20,451 bases of DNA from WRKB01 sp031551145. GTDB lineage: Bacteria > Desulfobacterota > Desulfovibrionia > Desulfovibrionales > Desulfovibrionaceae. The notes beneath the pieces were generated by a model. The model saw nothing but the letters and a program-made list of their open reading frames with translations. It was not told where the DNA came from and did no database searches. The stretch lies in contig JAVBNZ010000078.1 in NCBI GenBank assembly GCA_031551145.1, forward strand, positions 1-20,451. Direction: 5' to 3'. A program made the position numbers and the translations under genes. Shown piece by piece: positions 14,661 through 20,381 of the stretch (position 1 is the stretch's first letter; each line of letters opens with the position of its first letter).

Positions 14661-14677
14661 GGCGGGCGAAGCCCGCC
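14661..14677 (-). repeat. GC-rich hairpin in the leader of the 93-residue protein gene
   Basis: GGCGGGC (14661-14667) pairs exactly with GCCCGCC (14671-14677) around a GAA loop (TTC on the minus strand), about 47 nt before the ATG at 14614. There is no T-run. It may affect translation or mRNA stability. Confidence 0.4.
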
Positions 14678-14760
14678 TTGCACCTATTTCGCGGCGGGGA
14701 TCTTCGGGAACAATCCCCCGAGCATTTGCACTTTTTCAACGTGTGCATGCCAAGATGCAG

Positions 14761-14800
14761 ATAAAACAAACACGGAATCCCGCGGTCGCGGGATTCCGTG
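14761..14800 (-). terminator. Strong intrinsic terminator after the 74-aa protein gene
   Basis: CACGGAATCCCGC (14771-14783) pairs perfectly with GCGGGATTCCGTG (14788-14800) around a 4-nt loop. On the minus strand it is followed at once by TTTGTTTTAT (14770-14761). The 13-bp stem with a T-rich tail is the clearest terminator in the window. It separates the 74-residue protein gene from the 93-residue/FmdB pair. Confidence 0.88.
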
Positions 14801-14839
14801 AGCTTGCCCGGTCCACGCCGCGCGCTCGCCCGGCTCCTG

Positions 14840-14962
14840 CAGGCTGAAGCTTGCCGGAACACCCTTGATGTTCTCGGACAACGGCGGGGACTTCACATAA
14901 ACTCTTACAGGCTGAAGCTTGCAAGCACGCCCTTGATGTTCTCGGGCAGCGGCATGGGCTTC
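14840..14962 (-). repeat. Tandem near-repeat covering the 3' end of the 74-residue gene
   Basis: Positions 14840-14894 and 14908-14962 are two 55-bp copies with about nine mismatches, offset by 68 bp. The second copy (higher coordinates) encodes the C-terminus LPENIKGVLASFSL of the 74-residue protein. The first lies after its stop and would encode LSENIKGVPASFSL in another frame, because 68 is not a multiple of three. It appears to be a decayed partial duplication or a shifted gene end. Confidence 0.7.
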
Positions 14963-15129
14963 AGGCGAAAATCCTCGACCGAAGGACCGAACATGCTCGA
15001 ATACACCTTGGCGGCGTTGGTTATCACTATGCCCTGCTCGGCCATGGTCAAGCGGCCGCCCTGCGCCACCTTGTCCGCAAGCACGGCCATGGTGATGGAA
15101 TCGCCGCCCGCTGAAGTTCGGCTCATCAT
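14905..15129 (-). CDS. Small protein of unknown function (74 aa)
   Basis: 74 residues. The ATG at 15129 has GGGAG 7 nt upstream; the next codon is also ATG. The sequence reads MMSRTSAGGDSITMAVLADK, then RLTMAEQGIVITNAAKVYSS and a C-terminus FRLKPMPLPENIKGVLASFSL (last segment duplicated downstream). It has no signal peptide or membrane helix and I know no family. It ends before a strong terminator and sits 126 bp after the spermidine-synthase-like gene. That gap contains a possible promoter (15217-15245) and a 16-bp perfect palindrome (15146-15161), so it may be an independently regulated unit. A downstream out-of-frame copy of its 3' end suggests the gene was once longer or differently terminated. 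Confidence 0.65.
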   Translation of the reverse strand: MMSRTSAGGDSITMAVLADKVAQGGRLTMAEQGIVITNAAKVYSSMFGPSVEDFRLKPMPLPENIKGVLASFSL

Positions 15130-15145
15130 ACTTCGTCTCCCTTTC

Positions 15146-15161
15146 GCGGATGCGCATCCGC
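15146..15161. promoter_or_regulatory. 16-bp perfect palindrome, candidate operator
   Basis: GCGGATGCGCATCCGC is fully self-complementary and lies 17 nt upstream of the 74-residue gene's ATG, just before its ribosome-binding site. It could be a repressor site downstream of the promoter, or a short hairpin in the leader. Confidence 0.4.
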
Positions 15162-15216
15162 AGCGGAATCAGCGCCGTCCGTGGCGAATAAAACTGCTTT
15201 CCCGCATTCCGCCGAC

Positions 15217-15245
15217 AACATACACTCTTCGCCGGCCGGACGCAA
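15217..15245 (-). promoter_or_regulatory. Candidate promoter for the 74-residue protein gene
   Basis: On the minus strand TTGCGT (15245-15240) and TATGTT (15222-15217) are 17 bp apart, matching 3 and 4 of 6 consensus bases. It starts 11 bp after the stop of the preceding gene. Weak evidence. Confidence 0.25.
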
Positions 15246-15255
15246 GCGGGAGACG

Positions 15256-16767
15256 TCATCTCAACAGGGCCTGGGCATAGCGCTCGACAGGGGCGTATTC
15301 GTCGGTAAGCGGCGGCACGTCGGCGGGCACGGGCTGTGCGATGCGGGTGCGCAGCATGGCCTGTATTTTTTCGGAAAGCCTGGGCGCGCGCCCGGCAAAG
15401 ACCTCGGCGAGATCGGGGCGTTTTTCGGGCAGGGCGAGCAGCATGAGATTCTGGACTTCATCAAGCCGCGCCGGGTTCTGCACGGCAAAGCAGTGGGTTT
15501 CGGGAAAGGATCGGGCGAACGCGCCGTGTATGGCGCGGAAAAGCGCGCCGTTTTCGCCGGAAAAGGCGGAGATGACGTTCATGATCACCATGCCGCCGGG
15601 CGCCAGAGCCCTGCGCACGGCGGCCGCGGCTTCTTCCGTCCCCATCTGGAAGGGCACGCTGTAATAGGAGTTGAACACGTCGATGAAGATCAGATCATAC
15701 AGCTGCGTGTTCGTATTGAGAAAGCGGCGGGCGTCCTGATGATGGACGCGCATGCGGGGATCGTCGGGCAGTTGGAACCATTCGCGCGCCAGGCGGGTCA
15801 TGCCGGGGTCGAGTTCAACGACGTCGAGCCTCAGTTCCGCACCGCTTAAGCCCCCGCGTCCGGCCAGCAGCCATTTGGGCACGGAACCGCCGCCCCCGCC
15901 CAGCATGAGCACGCGCTTCGCCCCCGGGTGCAGGGCCGTGCCCAGGGCGTAATACCGGGTGTATTCCGCATAGAGTTCTATGGGATCGTCAAGATACATG
16001 CCGGACTGGAGCTTGCCCGGATCGGTGCGGATGAAACGCACTTTCCGCCCGCCCTCGGCAATGCCCTCAAGCACCTGTATGGTGTTGTAGGGCGTTTCCA
16101 GCACGGGCAGCGAGCCGGCTTCGGCACGGGCATCCTCATACGAGCGGTCGGCAAAGCCCGCACCCAGAGTGAGCGGAACAAGCAGCAGCGCGGGAGCGTT
16201 TTTGCGGACGCAGGCCAGCAGGGAAAGCACGCCCGCCGCGGCCGCCGTGCCGAGCAGGATCTGGGTGCTGGTGAAGTACGAAATGAGCACAAAGCCGCCC
16301 AAAAAGGTGCCCACAATGCTCCCGGCCGTGGAAAGCGCGTACAGCCGCCCCACCGTGGCCCCGGAAGATGCGAGGCCGGCCAGACGCAGACGCACGATGT
16401 AGGGCGGGACCATGCCGAAAAGCAGGGCGGGCAGGCCGAAATAGAGCAACGCGCCGAGCACGGCCGCCACGTGGAGGTTGGGCAGGGTTTCCATGAGCCG
16501 GATGCCGAACAGGGGATGGACAAGCGTGGTCAGCGCCGTGCCGAAGCCCCCCCCGGCCAGTATGGCGCCGAGAACGCGGGGAGAGAGCCTTCTGTCGGCC
16601 AGCCGGCCTCCCAGCCAGGCCCCGAGGGCCAGAAAGGCCAGCACCACGCCGATCAGGCTCGTCCAGACCACGGTGGAGGTGCCCACATGCGGCGCCATAA
16701 GGCGCGCCCCGACCATTTCGAGAACCATGACCAGGATGCCGCTCAGGAAGATGATGACTTCAAACAT
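15256..16767 (-). CDS. Membrane-anchored spermidine-synthase-like protein
   Basis: 503 residues from the ATG at 16767 (AAGGA 5 nt upstream). Residues 1-205 form a hydrophobic domain with about six or seven helices, including FEVIIFLSGILVMVLEMVGA and a GAWLGGRLADRR loop. Residues 215-503 form a spermidine-synthase/SAM-type Rossmann domain with LGGGGGSVPK (289-298), VELDP (317-321), DARRFL (345-350) and FIDVF. This is the fused-membrane SpeE-like architecture found in many bacteria. The polyamine activity of such fusions is mostly unproven, and I see no adjacent speD, so a real spermidine synthase role is uncertain. The GGGGGS and Asp motifs do suggest binding of an S-adenosyl-type nucleotide. 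It is monocistronic and preceded by structured element B. Confidence 0.82.
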   Translation of the reverse strand: MFEVIIFLSGILVMVLEMVGARLMAPHVGTSTVVWTSLIGVVLAFLALGAWLGGRLADRRLSPRVLGAILAGGGFGTALTTLVHPLFGIRLMETLPNLHVAAVLGALLYFGLPALLFGMVPPYIVRLRLAGLASSGATVGRLYALSTAGSIVGTFLGGFVLISYFTSTQILLGTAAAAGVLSLLACVRKNAPALLLVPLTLGAGFADRSYEDARAEAGSLPVLETPYNTIQVLEGIAEGGRKVRFIRTDPGKLQSGMYLDDPIELYAEYTRYYALGTALHPGAKRVLMLGGGGGSVPKWLLAGRGGLSGAELRLDVVELDPGMTRLAREWFQLPDDPRMRVHHQDARRFLNTNTQLYDLIFIDVFNSYYSVPFQMGTEEAAAAVRRALAPGGMVIMNVISAFSGENGALFRAIHGAFARSFPETHCFAVQNPARLDEVQNLMLLALPEKRPDLAEVFAGRAPRLSEKIQAMLRTRIAQPVPADVPPLTDEYAPVERYAQALLR

Positions 16768-16797
16768 ACGTATCCTTCGGAGTTGCGTGCACGTCGT

Positions 16798-16803
16798 CAC
16801 ATA
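16798..16803 (+). promoter_or_regulatory. Possible -10 element in front of structured element B
   Basis: CATAAT (16798-16803) matches TATAAT in 5 of 6 positions. Transcription would begin near 16810, 15 nt before element B on the plus strand. No acceptable -35 lies 16-18 bp upstream (TTGCGT is only 11 bp away), so this is a suggestion only. Confidence 0.2.
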
Positions 16804-16824
16804 ATTTATGCTTCAGAGAGGACA

Positions 16825-16950
16825 CCGCATGAGGATTTTCGTTCTCTGCCGAGGAGGACGAGCTTTTTGTGGAGGGAGTGTACTCTTATCGTACTCGACC
16901 GGAACAAAAAGCGAAGTCCGACAAAGGCAGAGGGCGAAAAGATCATGCGG
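16825..16950 (+). ncRNA. Candidate structured RNA element, copy B
   Basis: A 126-nt hairpin between the spermidine-synthase-like gene and tadA, ending 5 bp from the tadA stop. Helices: CCGCATGA/TCATGCGG (16825-16832, 16943-16950); a 15-bp helix 16836-16850 with 16926-16940, including two T-G wobbles; GGAC/GTCC (16856-16859, 16916-16919); GCTTTTTGT/ACAAAAAGC (16862-16870, 16904-16912); GTAC/GTAC (16880-16883, 16891-16894) with a 7-nt loop. The core matches copy A over 76 ungapped positions, with paired changes. The wobbles are G-U only if the plus strand is the RNA. Alternatively it is a 3' hairpin of tadA mRNA. Confidence 0.58.
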
Positions 16951-16955
16951 GCCGC

Positions 16956-17435
16956 CTATCGCCGCTCTGCGAAAAAATCCTTCAGCAAAGCGGCGCATTC
17001 CTCGCCCGCCACGCCGCCCATGTGCCGCACCCGGTGGTTGAGAAAGGGCAGTTCAAGCCCCTCCAGGCGGGACTGCACCGCGCCGGCGAGCGGATCGGCC
17101 GCGCCGTAAACCAGCATGTCCACGCGGGCATGCGCCAGAGCGCCGGCGCACATCAGGCAGGGCTCCAGCGTCACGACCAGCGCGCCGCCCAGGCGGTAAT
17201 TGCCCAGCGCTTCCGCCGCCCGGCGCAGAACCAGGATTTCCGCGTGCGCCGTGGGATCGTTCAATTCCAGGCAGGCGTTGCGCGCGGCGGCAAGCATGCG
17301 GCCGTCCGGCGCGCAAAATACCGCGCCCACGGGCACTTCGCCCTGCTCCGCGCCTTTGCGGGCCTGCTCCAGGGCAAGCGCCATCAGCTCCTCCCAACTC
17401 CGGCCCGGAGGCGGCGGGGGCACGGGGCCGCGCAC
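16956..17435 (-). CDS. tadA: tRNA-specific adenosine deaminase
   Basis: 159 residues from a GTG at 17435. TadA deaminates adenosine 34 to inosine in tRNA-Arg(ACG). Zinc and catalytic motifs are clear: PTAHAEI (His64, Glu66) and LEPCLMCAGAL (Cys93, Cys96). The start needs choosing. An ATG at 17384 has a good GGGAGG site, but it would remove WEEL, which aligns with the first helix of known TadA proteins. The GTG at 17435 lies 5 bp after the LOG-gene stop and keeps that helix, though it adds a proline-rich lead (VRGPVPPPPPGRS). The open frame upstream of the GTG overlaps the LOG gene and is not expected to be translated. It is co-transcribed with the LOG-family gene. Confidence 0.9.
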   Translation of the reverse strand: MRGPVPPPPPGRSWEELMALALEQARKGAEQGEVPVGAVFCAPDGRMLAAARNACLELNDPTAHAEILVLRRAAEALGNYRLGGALVVTLEPCLMCAGALAHARVDMLVYGAADPLAGAVQSRLEGLELPFLNHRVRHMGGVAGEECAALLKDFFAERR

Positions 17436-17440
17436 CGTCG

Positions 17441-18100
17441 TTATGTCCCCATAAAGCGCGTGATGTGCGCCAGCACTTCCTCGGGGCTGTCGCAGAGCGT
17501 GCAGCAATCGCGCACTTCCTGTTCCCTGATATAACCTTCCGCGACCATGGAGGCGTTCATCCAGTCGAGAAAGCCCCGCCAGTAGTCCGCATCGTAGAGG
17601 ATGATCGGGAAGGGGCGGATGCGTTTGGTCTGCGACAGCACAAAAGCCTCGGAAAACTCGTCTATCGTGCCCATGCCGCCCGGCATGACCACATAGGCCA
17701 CGGCGTATTTGACGAACATGAGCTTGCGCACGAAAAAGTAGTGGAAATCCAGCCGGGTTTTGACATAGGGGTTGCAGCCCTGCTCAAAGGGCAGCTCGAT
17801 GCGCAAACCCACGGAAGTGCCGCCGGCTTCGGTCGCGCCCTTGTTGGCGGCCTCCATAAGGCCGGGGCCGCCGCCGGTGATGACGCCGTAGCCCTGCTCG
17901 ACCAGCATGCGGCCAAGCTTTTCCGCGTCGGCGTAGAGGGGGCTGTCGGGCTTCGACCGCGCGGAGCCGAACACGGACACGCAGTTGGTGAAACCGCTCA
18001 GGGTTTCAAAACCGTCCACCATCTCGGCCATGATCTTGAAAAGCCGCCACGCCTCCCTGCTCGACAGGTCGTCAATGGGGCCGCGTTTGCTCATGGGCAT
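17441..18100 (-). CDS. LOG-family nucleotide-processing protein
   Basis: 219 residues from the ATG at 18100, with AAGGAG 5 nt upstream; the second ATG (18094) is also possible. The two family motifs are present: GGGPGLME (76-83) and PGGMGTIDE (140-148), the phosphate-binding and catalytic signature of the LOG/TIGR00730 family. Family members act as cytokinin-activating or purine-nucleotide 5'-monophosphate nucleosidases (PpnN-like), cleaving base from ribose 5-phosphate. The N-terminal 35 residues are longer than in minimal LOG proteins and end in a helix rich in Met and Phe. tadA follows after 5 bp, so the pair touches base or nucleoside metabolism. The physiological substrate is not predictable. 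Confidence 0.9.
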   Translation of the reverse strand: MPMSKRGPIDDLSSREAWRLFKIMAEMVDGFETLSGFTNCVSVFGSARSKPDSPLYADAEKLGRMLVEQGYGVITGGGPGLMEAANKGATEAGGTSVGLRIELPFEQGCNPYVKTRLDFHYFFVRKLMFVKYAVAYVVMPGGMGTIDEFSEAFVLSQTKRIRPFPIILYDADYWRGFLDWMNASMVAEGYIREQEVRDCCTLCDSPEEVLAHITRFMGT

Positions 18101-18402
18101 GCGAACTCCTTGGGGCATTTTTTGCCCACAGGCAGCCTATGGCCTGCCGGCAGGCAGGTCAAGGGGCGGCCGTTCCTTCCGCAGGGCATTCTCCATTTCA
18201 TGAAAACGGCTTGTGCGTTTATGCATACATAGCGCCCATTTAATCCATATTGTGCATAAAATTTTCTCAAATTTTACTTTTTATGATGTTTTTGGCTTGA
18301 CATTTTCACCCAAATAAGCAAAAAGAAATGCCTAGGCTGAAGAACACTTCAGCCGAAATCTCTCAAAATCCTCATCGCCAACCACAACAGGAGAAAATAC
18401 GC
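18101..18402. other. Intergenic divergent region between LOG gene and phage-type gene
   Basis: The 302-bp region holds the LOG promoter candidate, a 14-bp palindrome, and an AT-rich stretch (about 18210-18325) that begins the compositional shift toward the right edge. TTGACA (18297-18302) and TATGAT (18282-18287) occur on the plus strand but are in the wrong order and spacing for one promoter. I see no convincing promoter for the phage-type gene. An alternative in-frame ATG at 18328 lacks a ribosome-binding site. Confidence 0.6.
18134..18162 (-). promoter_or_regulatory. Candidate LOG-tadA promoter with palindrome in the spacer
   Basis: On the minus strand TTGACC (18162-18157, 5 of 6) and TAGGCT (18139-18134, 3 of 6) are 17 bp apart. 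The spacer contains a perfect 14-bp palindrome GCCTGCCGGCAGGC (18142-18155). A palindrome centred between -35 and -10 with a poor -10 is what regulated promoters often show. Transcription would start near 18127. Confidence 0.42.
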
Positions 18403-19617
18403 ATGTCTGTGAACCATTATGACCTCCGGCATTATTACAAAAGCATGGCGAGAATTTTGGATCGTGAAGTCCGGACGGGGCAGCGCAGGCCCGGCATGGA
18501 CTGCACGCGCGCGGCCGCGTTGGCGATAGAGGATTGCGAGGCCGAAGGCCGCGTTACGCCCAAAGAGATCAACTCGGCCGTGGAAAATGTCCTGCGGGCC
18601 TTCATGGAAAATGTCGAAGAGAGAGTTCAGGCGCGCAAAGAGGAATATCTGCGGGAGATGCGCATGCGCCGGGGGAAGATCGTCCATGACGAATGGGAGG
18701 AAGAAGAACATCCCCGCGATGATGGCGGGCGCTTCACGGTCAAAGGAACAGGAAGGTCACGCGGCAACTCGGAACGGAATACTCCGCGTGCCCGGACGGA
18801 GACTGAGCACCTTTCCTCCTTACGTTCCGACAGAGGCAGAGAGCTTATGATGCCGGGACACAAAAATCCCGACGCGGGGCAGAAGAATTATCAACAACCC
18901 GATCGGGCACGGGAACTCATGCTGCAGGGGCACGGGCAGGCGCAACAGAGAGAAATATCTGAAGTTTCGCAAAGAACATTTACGTCAACCCTGTTGAAGG
19001 CTTTTGGAAACGTCCCGAAATCGGGAATGCAGTTTGTCGGAGATTTGCTGAATGCTATGCTCAGTCCGTTCGAAACAGGCGAGGGAATTATCCGAATCAT
19101 TGCCGGGTATGCTTGCCAGGTCACCGGCGAAGAGAGAAAATACCGTATATATTCCGATGCAATGACGCAGTATTTCATGGAGCGCTATGGTTCGATGGAG
19201 AAGTTCATTGAGACCTTGGAGAAAGATCCTGTCGGTCTCGCCGGGGATATCAGTATATTTTTCACTGCAGGAGCGGGGGTTCTCAAAACGTTGGCAAAGG
19301 GGGGTACAGTAGCGGCGCGGGCGCTCCCCACCGGAAGCACGCTTGCCCGTGGTGCTCAAACAGCGTCGGGCGTCGCGGAAAGAACTGCGACAGCTGTCGG
19401 AGCAGCGGGAAATATGGTTGATCCTCTGTACGTGCCTGGGAAAGTGGCCGGAAAAGCTGCGCAAGCTTTATCACGTTCGCCTCAAACGCGAAATGTAGGT
19501 AGATTGGGAACTCTGTTTTCCCGCAGCAGAAGTATGTTAAGAGGTGCAAAAAATGCGTCCGGCATTGGCGGCACACAGAAAGCCATAGAAAGAGGAAGCG
19601 AGAACGATATGGAATAG
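18403..19617 (+). CDS. Phage-type accessory protein, possibly virion-related
   Basis: 404 residues from the ATG at 18403, supported by GGAG 9-10 nt upstream. Residues 1-95 are helical and charged (HYDLRHYYKSMARILDREVR, TRAAALAIEDCEAEGRVT). Residues 95-185 are a polar linker with two copies of a short motif, DRGRELMMPGH (about 143-153) and DRARELMLQGH (about 167-177). From about 200 to 310 there is a segment with NVPKSGMQFVGDLLNAMLSP, MERYGSMEKF and EKDPVGLAGDISIFFTAGAG, which resembles a module I associate with large phage and prophage virion proteins. The C-terminus is Gly/Ala/Arg-rich. Base composition is lower in GC than the core genes. It may be a shortened relic. A nearly identical N-terminal segment recurs at 20382. 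Confidence 0.7.
   Translation: MSVNHYDLRHYYKSMARILDREVRTGQRRPGMDCTRAAALAIEDCEAEGRVTPKEINSAVENVLRAFMENVEERVQARKEEYLREMRMRRGKIVHDEWEEEEHPRDDGGRFTVKGTGRSRGNSERNTPRARTETEHLSSLRSDRGRELMMPGHKNPDAGQKNYQQPDRARELMLQGHGQAQQREISEVSQRTFTSTLLKAFGNVPKSGMQFVGDLLNAMLSPFETGEGIIRIIAGYACQVTGEERKYRIYSDAMTQYFMERYGSMEKFIETLEKDPVGLAGDISIFFTAGAGVLKTLAKGGTVAARALPTGSTLARGAQTASGVAERTATAVGAAGNMVDPLYVPGKVAGKAAQALSRSPQTRNVGRLGTLFSRSRSMLRGAKNASGIGGTQKAIERGSENDME
18494..18563 (+). repeat. Direct repeat, left copy (70 bp, 67 identical)
   Basis: This segment inside the phage-type gene encodes MDCTRAAALAIEDCEAEGRV and differs from 20382-20451 at three positions. Similarity upstream of it is poor. The right copy is cut by the window edge, so the repeat may be longer. 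Confidence 0.9.
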
Positions 19618-19638
19618 TTTTTCACAAAATGGTCACAC

Positions 19639-20265
19639 TCAAGAGGCAACACGGTCAATCATCGCGCTGCCTTTTTTATCACGTTTGCGTGCTCTGTCTT
19701 GCGCCAACTCTATCCAGGTATTTTTAAATTTTGATGAGAAACTAAAAAATAATAACCAAGGGAAACACAATACACTGTATAGAAAAAATATCTCTATTGA
19801 TTTTTTTTGTAAAATAATCTGAAAATTATTTTTTTCATTGAATTCCGTGATGATATATACATAATTATAGTAAAATAATGATATTAAAAATGGGGATATT
19901 AATAAAAATATCCTTGATATATAAAGATATTTTTTGTTAACCATGATGGTATTACAGAGTATATATAGTATAATTCCAGCATATACTATACACAAAAGTA
20001 AAGCAATCCATCCGTATATTGCTGTTAATCTTGATTTATTAATTAAAAGTTCGGCAATAGTAAATCCAACATCAACTGTGTACATGCATGCGAATATTGA
20101 ACATACTTCATAGGCAAAAAAAATGTTTTCAAAACTTTTGTAGCCCCCTCCTGATTTGCGATATATTCTTATATATAACAAGAGGATAAATACAAAAATA
20201 ATCCACAGAAAAATCATTACATAATTTTTCCCTTCTCCCACCAAATATGCAAGTAAGTCCGTCAT
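19639..20265 (-). CDS. AT-rich multi-pass membrane protein, unknown
   Basis: 208 residues from the ATG at 20265; a TTG at 20283 lacks a ribosome-binding site, and the one for 20265 (GGCGGA) is only fair. About five hydrophobic helices lie near 15-33, 46-67, 82-107, 115-136 and 158-177. A basic tail follows (AQDRARKRDKKGSAMIDRVA). The DNA is strikingly AT-rich, with runs of A and T and Ile, Phe, Tyr, Asn and Lys codons, unlike everything else in the window, which strongly suggests recent transfer. I recognise no family. It converges on the phage-type gene with 21 bp between stops and is flanked by the direct repeat. An immunity or phage-exclusion role is possible but only from context. Confidence 0.75.
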   Translation of the reverse strand: MTDLLAYLVGEGKNYVMIFLWIIFVFILLLYIRIYRKSGGGYKSFENIFFAYEVCSIFACMYTVDVGFTIAELLINKSRLTAIYGWIALLLCIVYAGIILYILCNTIMVNKKYLYISRIFLLISPFLISLFYYNYVYIITEFNEKNNFQIILQKKSIEIFFLYSVLCFPWLLFFSFSSKFKNTWIELAQDRARKRDKKGSAMIDRVAS

Positions 20266-20381
20266 GGCGTCCGCCGTGCGCAATATATGAAATCAACCGA
20301 TTTTCAGACAAGGTGTAAAGTGCAGTCGAAAATTACGGCTTTTTCCCGTCGGCGGCAAGGGCGGGTCGCAACCGGGGCCGA

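Noticed and set aside
14684..15259. 191-codon minus-strand frame covering the 74-residue gene region
   Set aside because: It contains the strong terminator at 14761-14800 within its coding path and has no ribosome-binding site. The 74-residue frame has one.
13917..16950. Miniature transposable element (MITE) as explanation for the two hairpins
   Set aside because: The terminal arms differ completely between copies, I see no target-site duplications, and differences are compensatory. A MITE would have conserved ends.
13949..17041. Short similar peptides encoded across the two hairpin elements
   Set aside because: The peptide likeness (for example REWTLFVHDR and RECTLIVLDR) follows from nucleotide similarity of the elements. 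There are no ribosome-binding sites, and changes preserve base pairing rather than codons.
18297..18338. TTGACA with TAGGCT as promoter of the phage-type gene
   Set aside because: The spacing is 30 bp, and the bases 17 bp after TTGACA are a poor -10.
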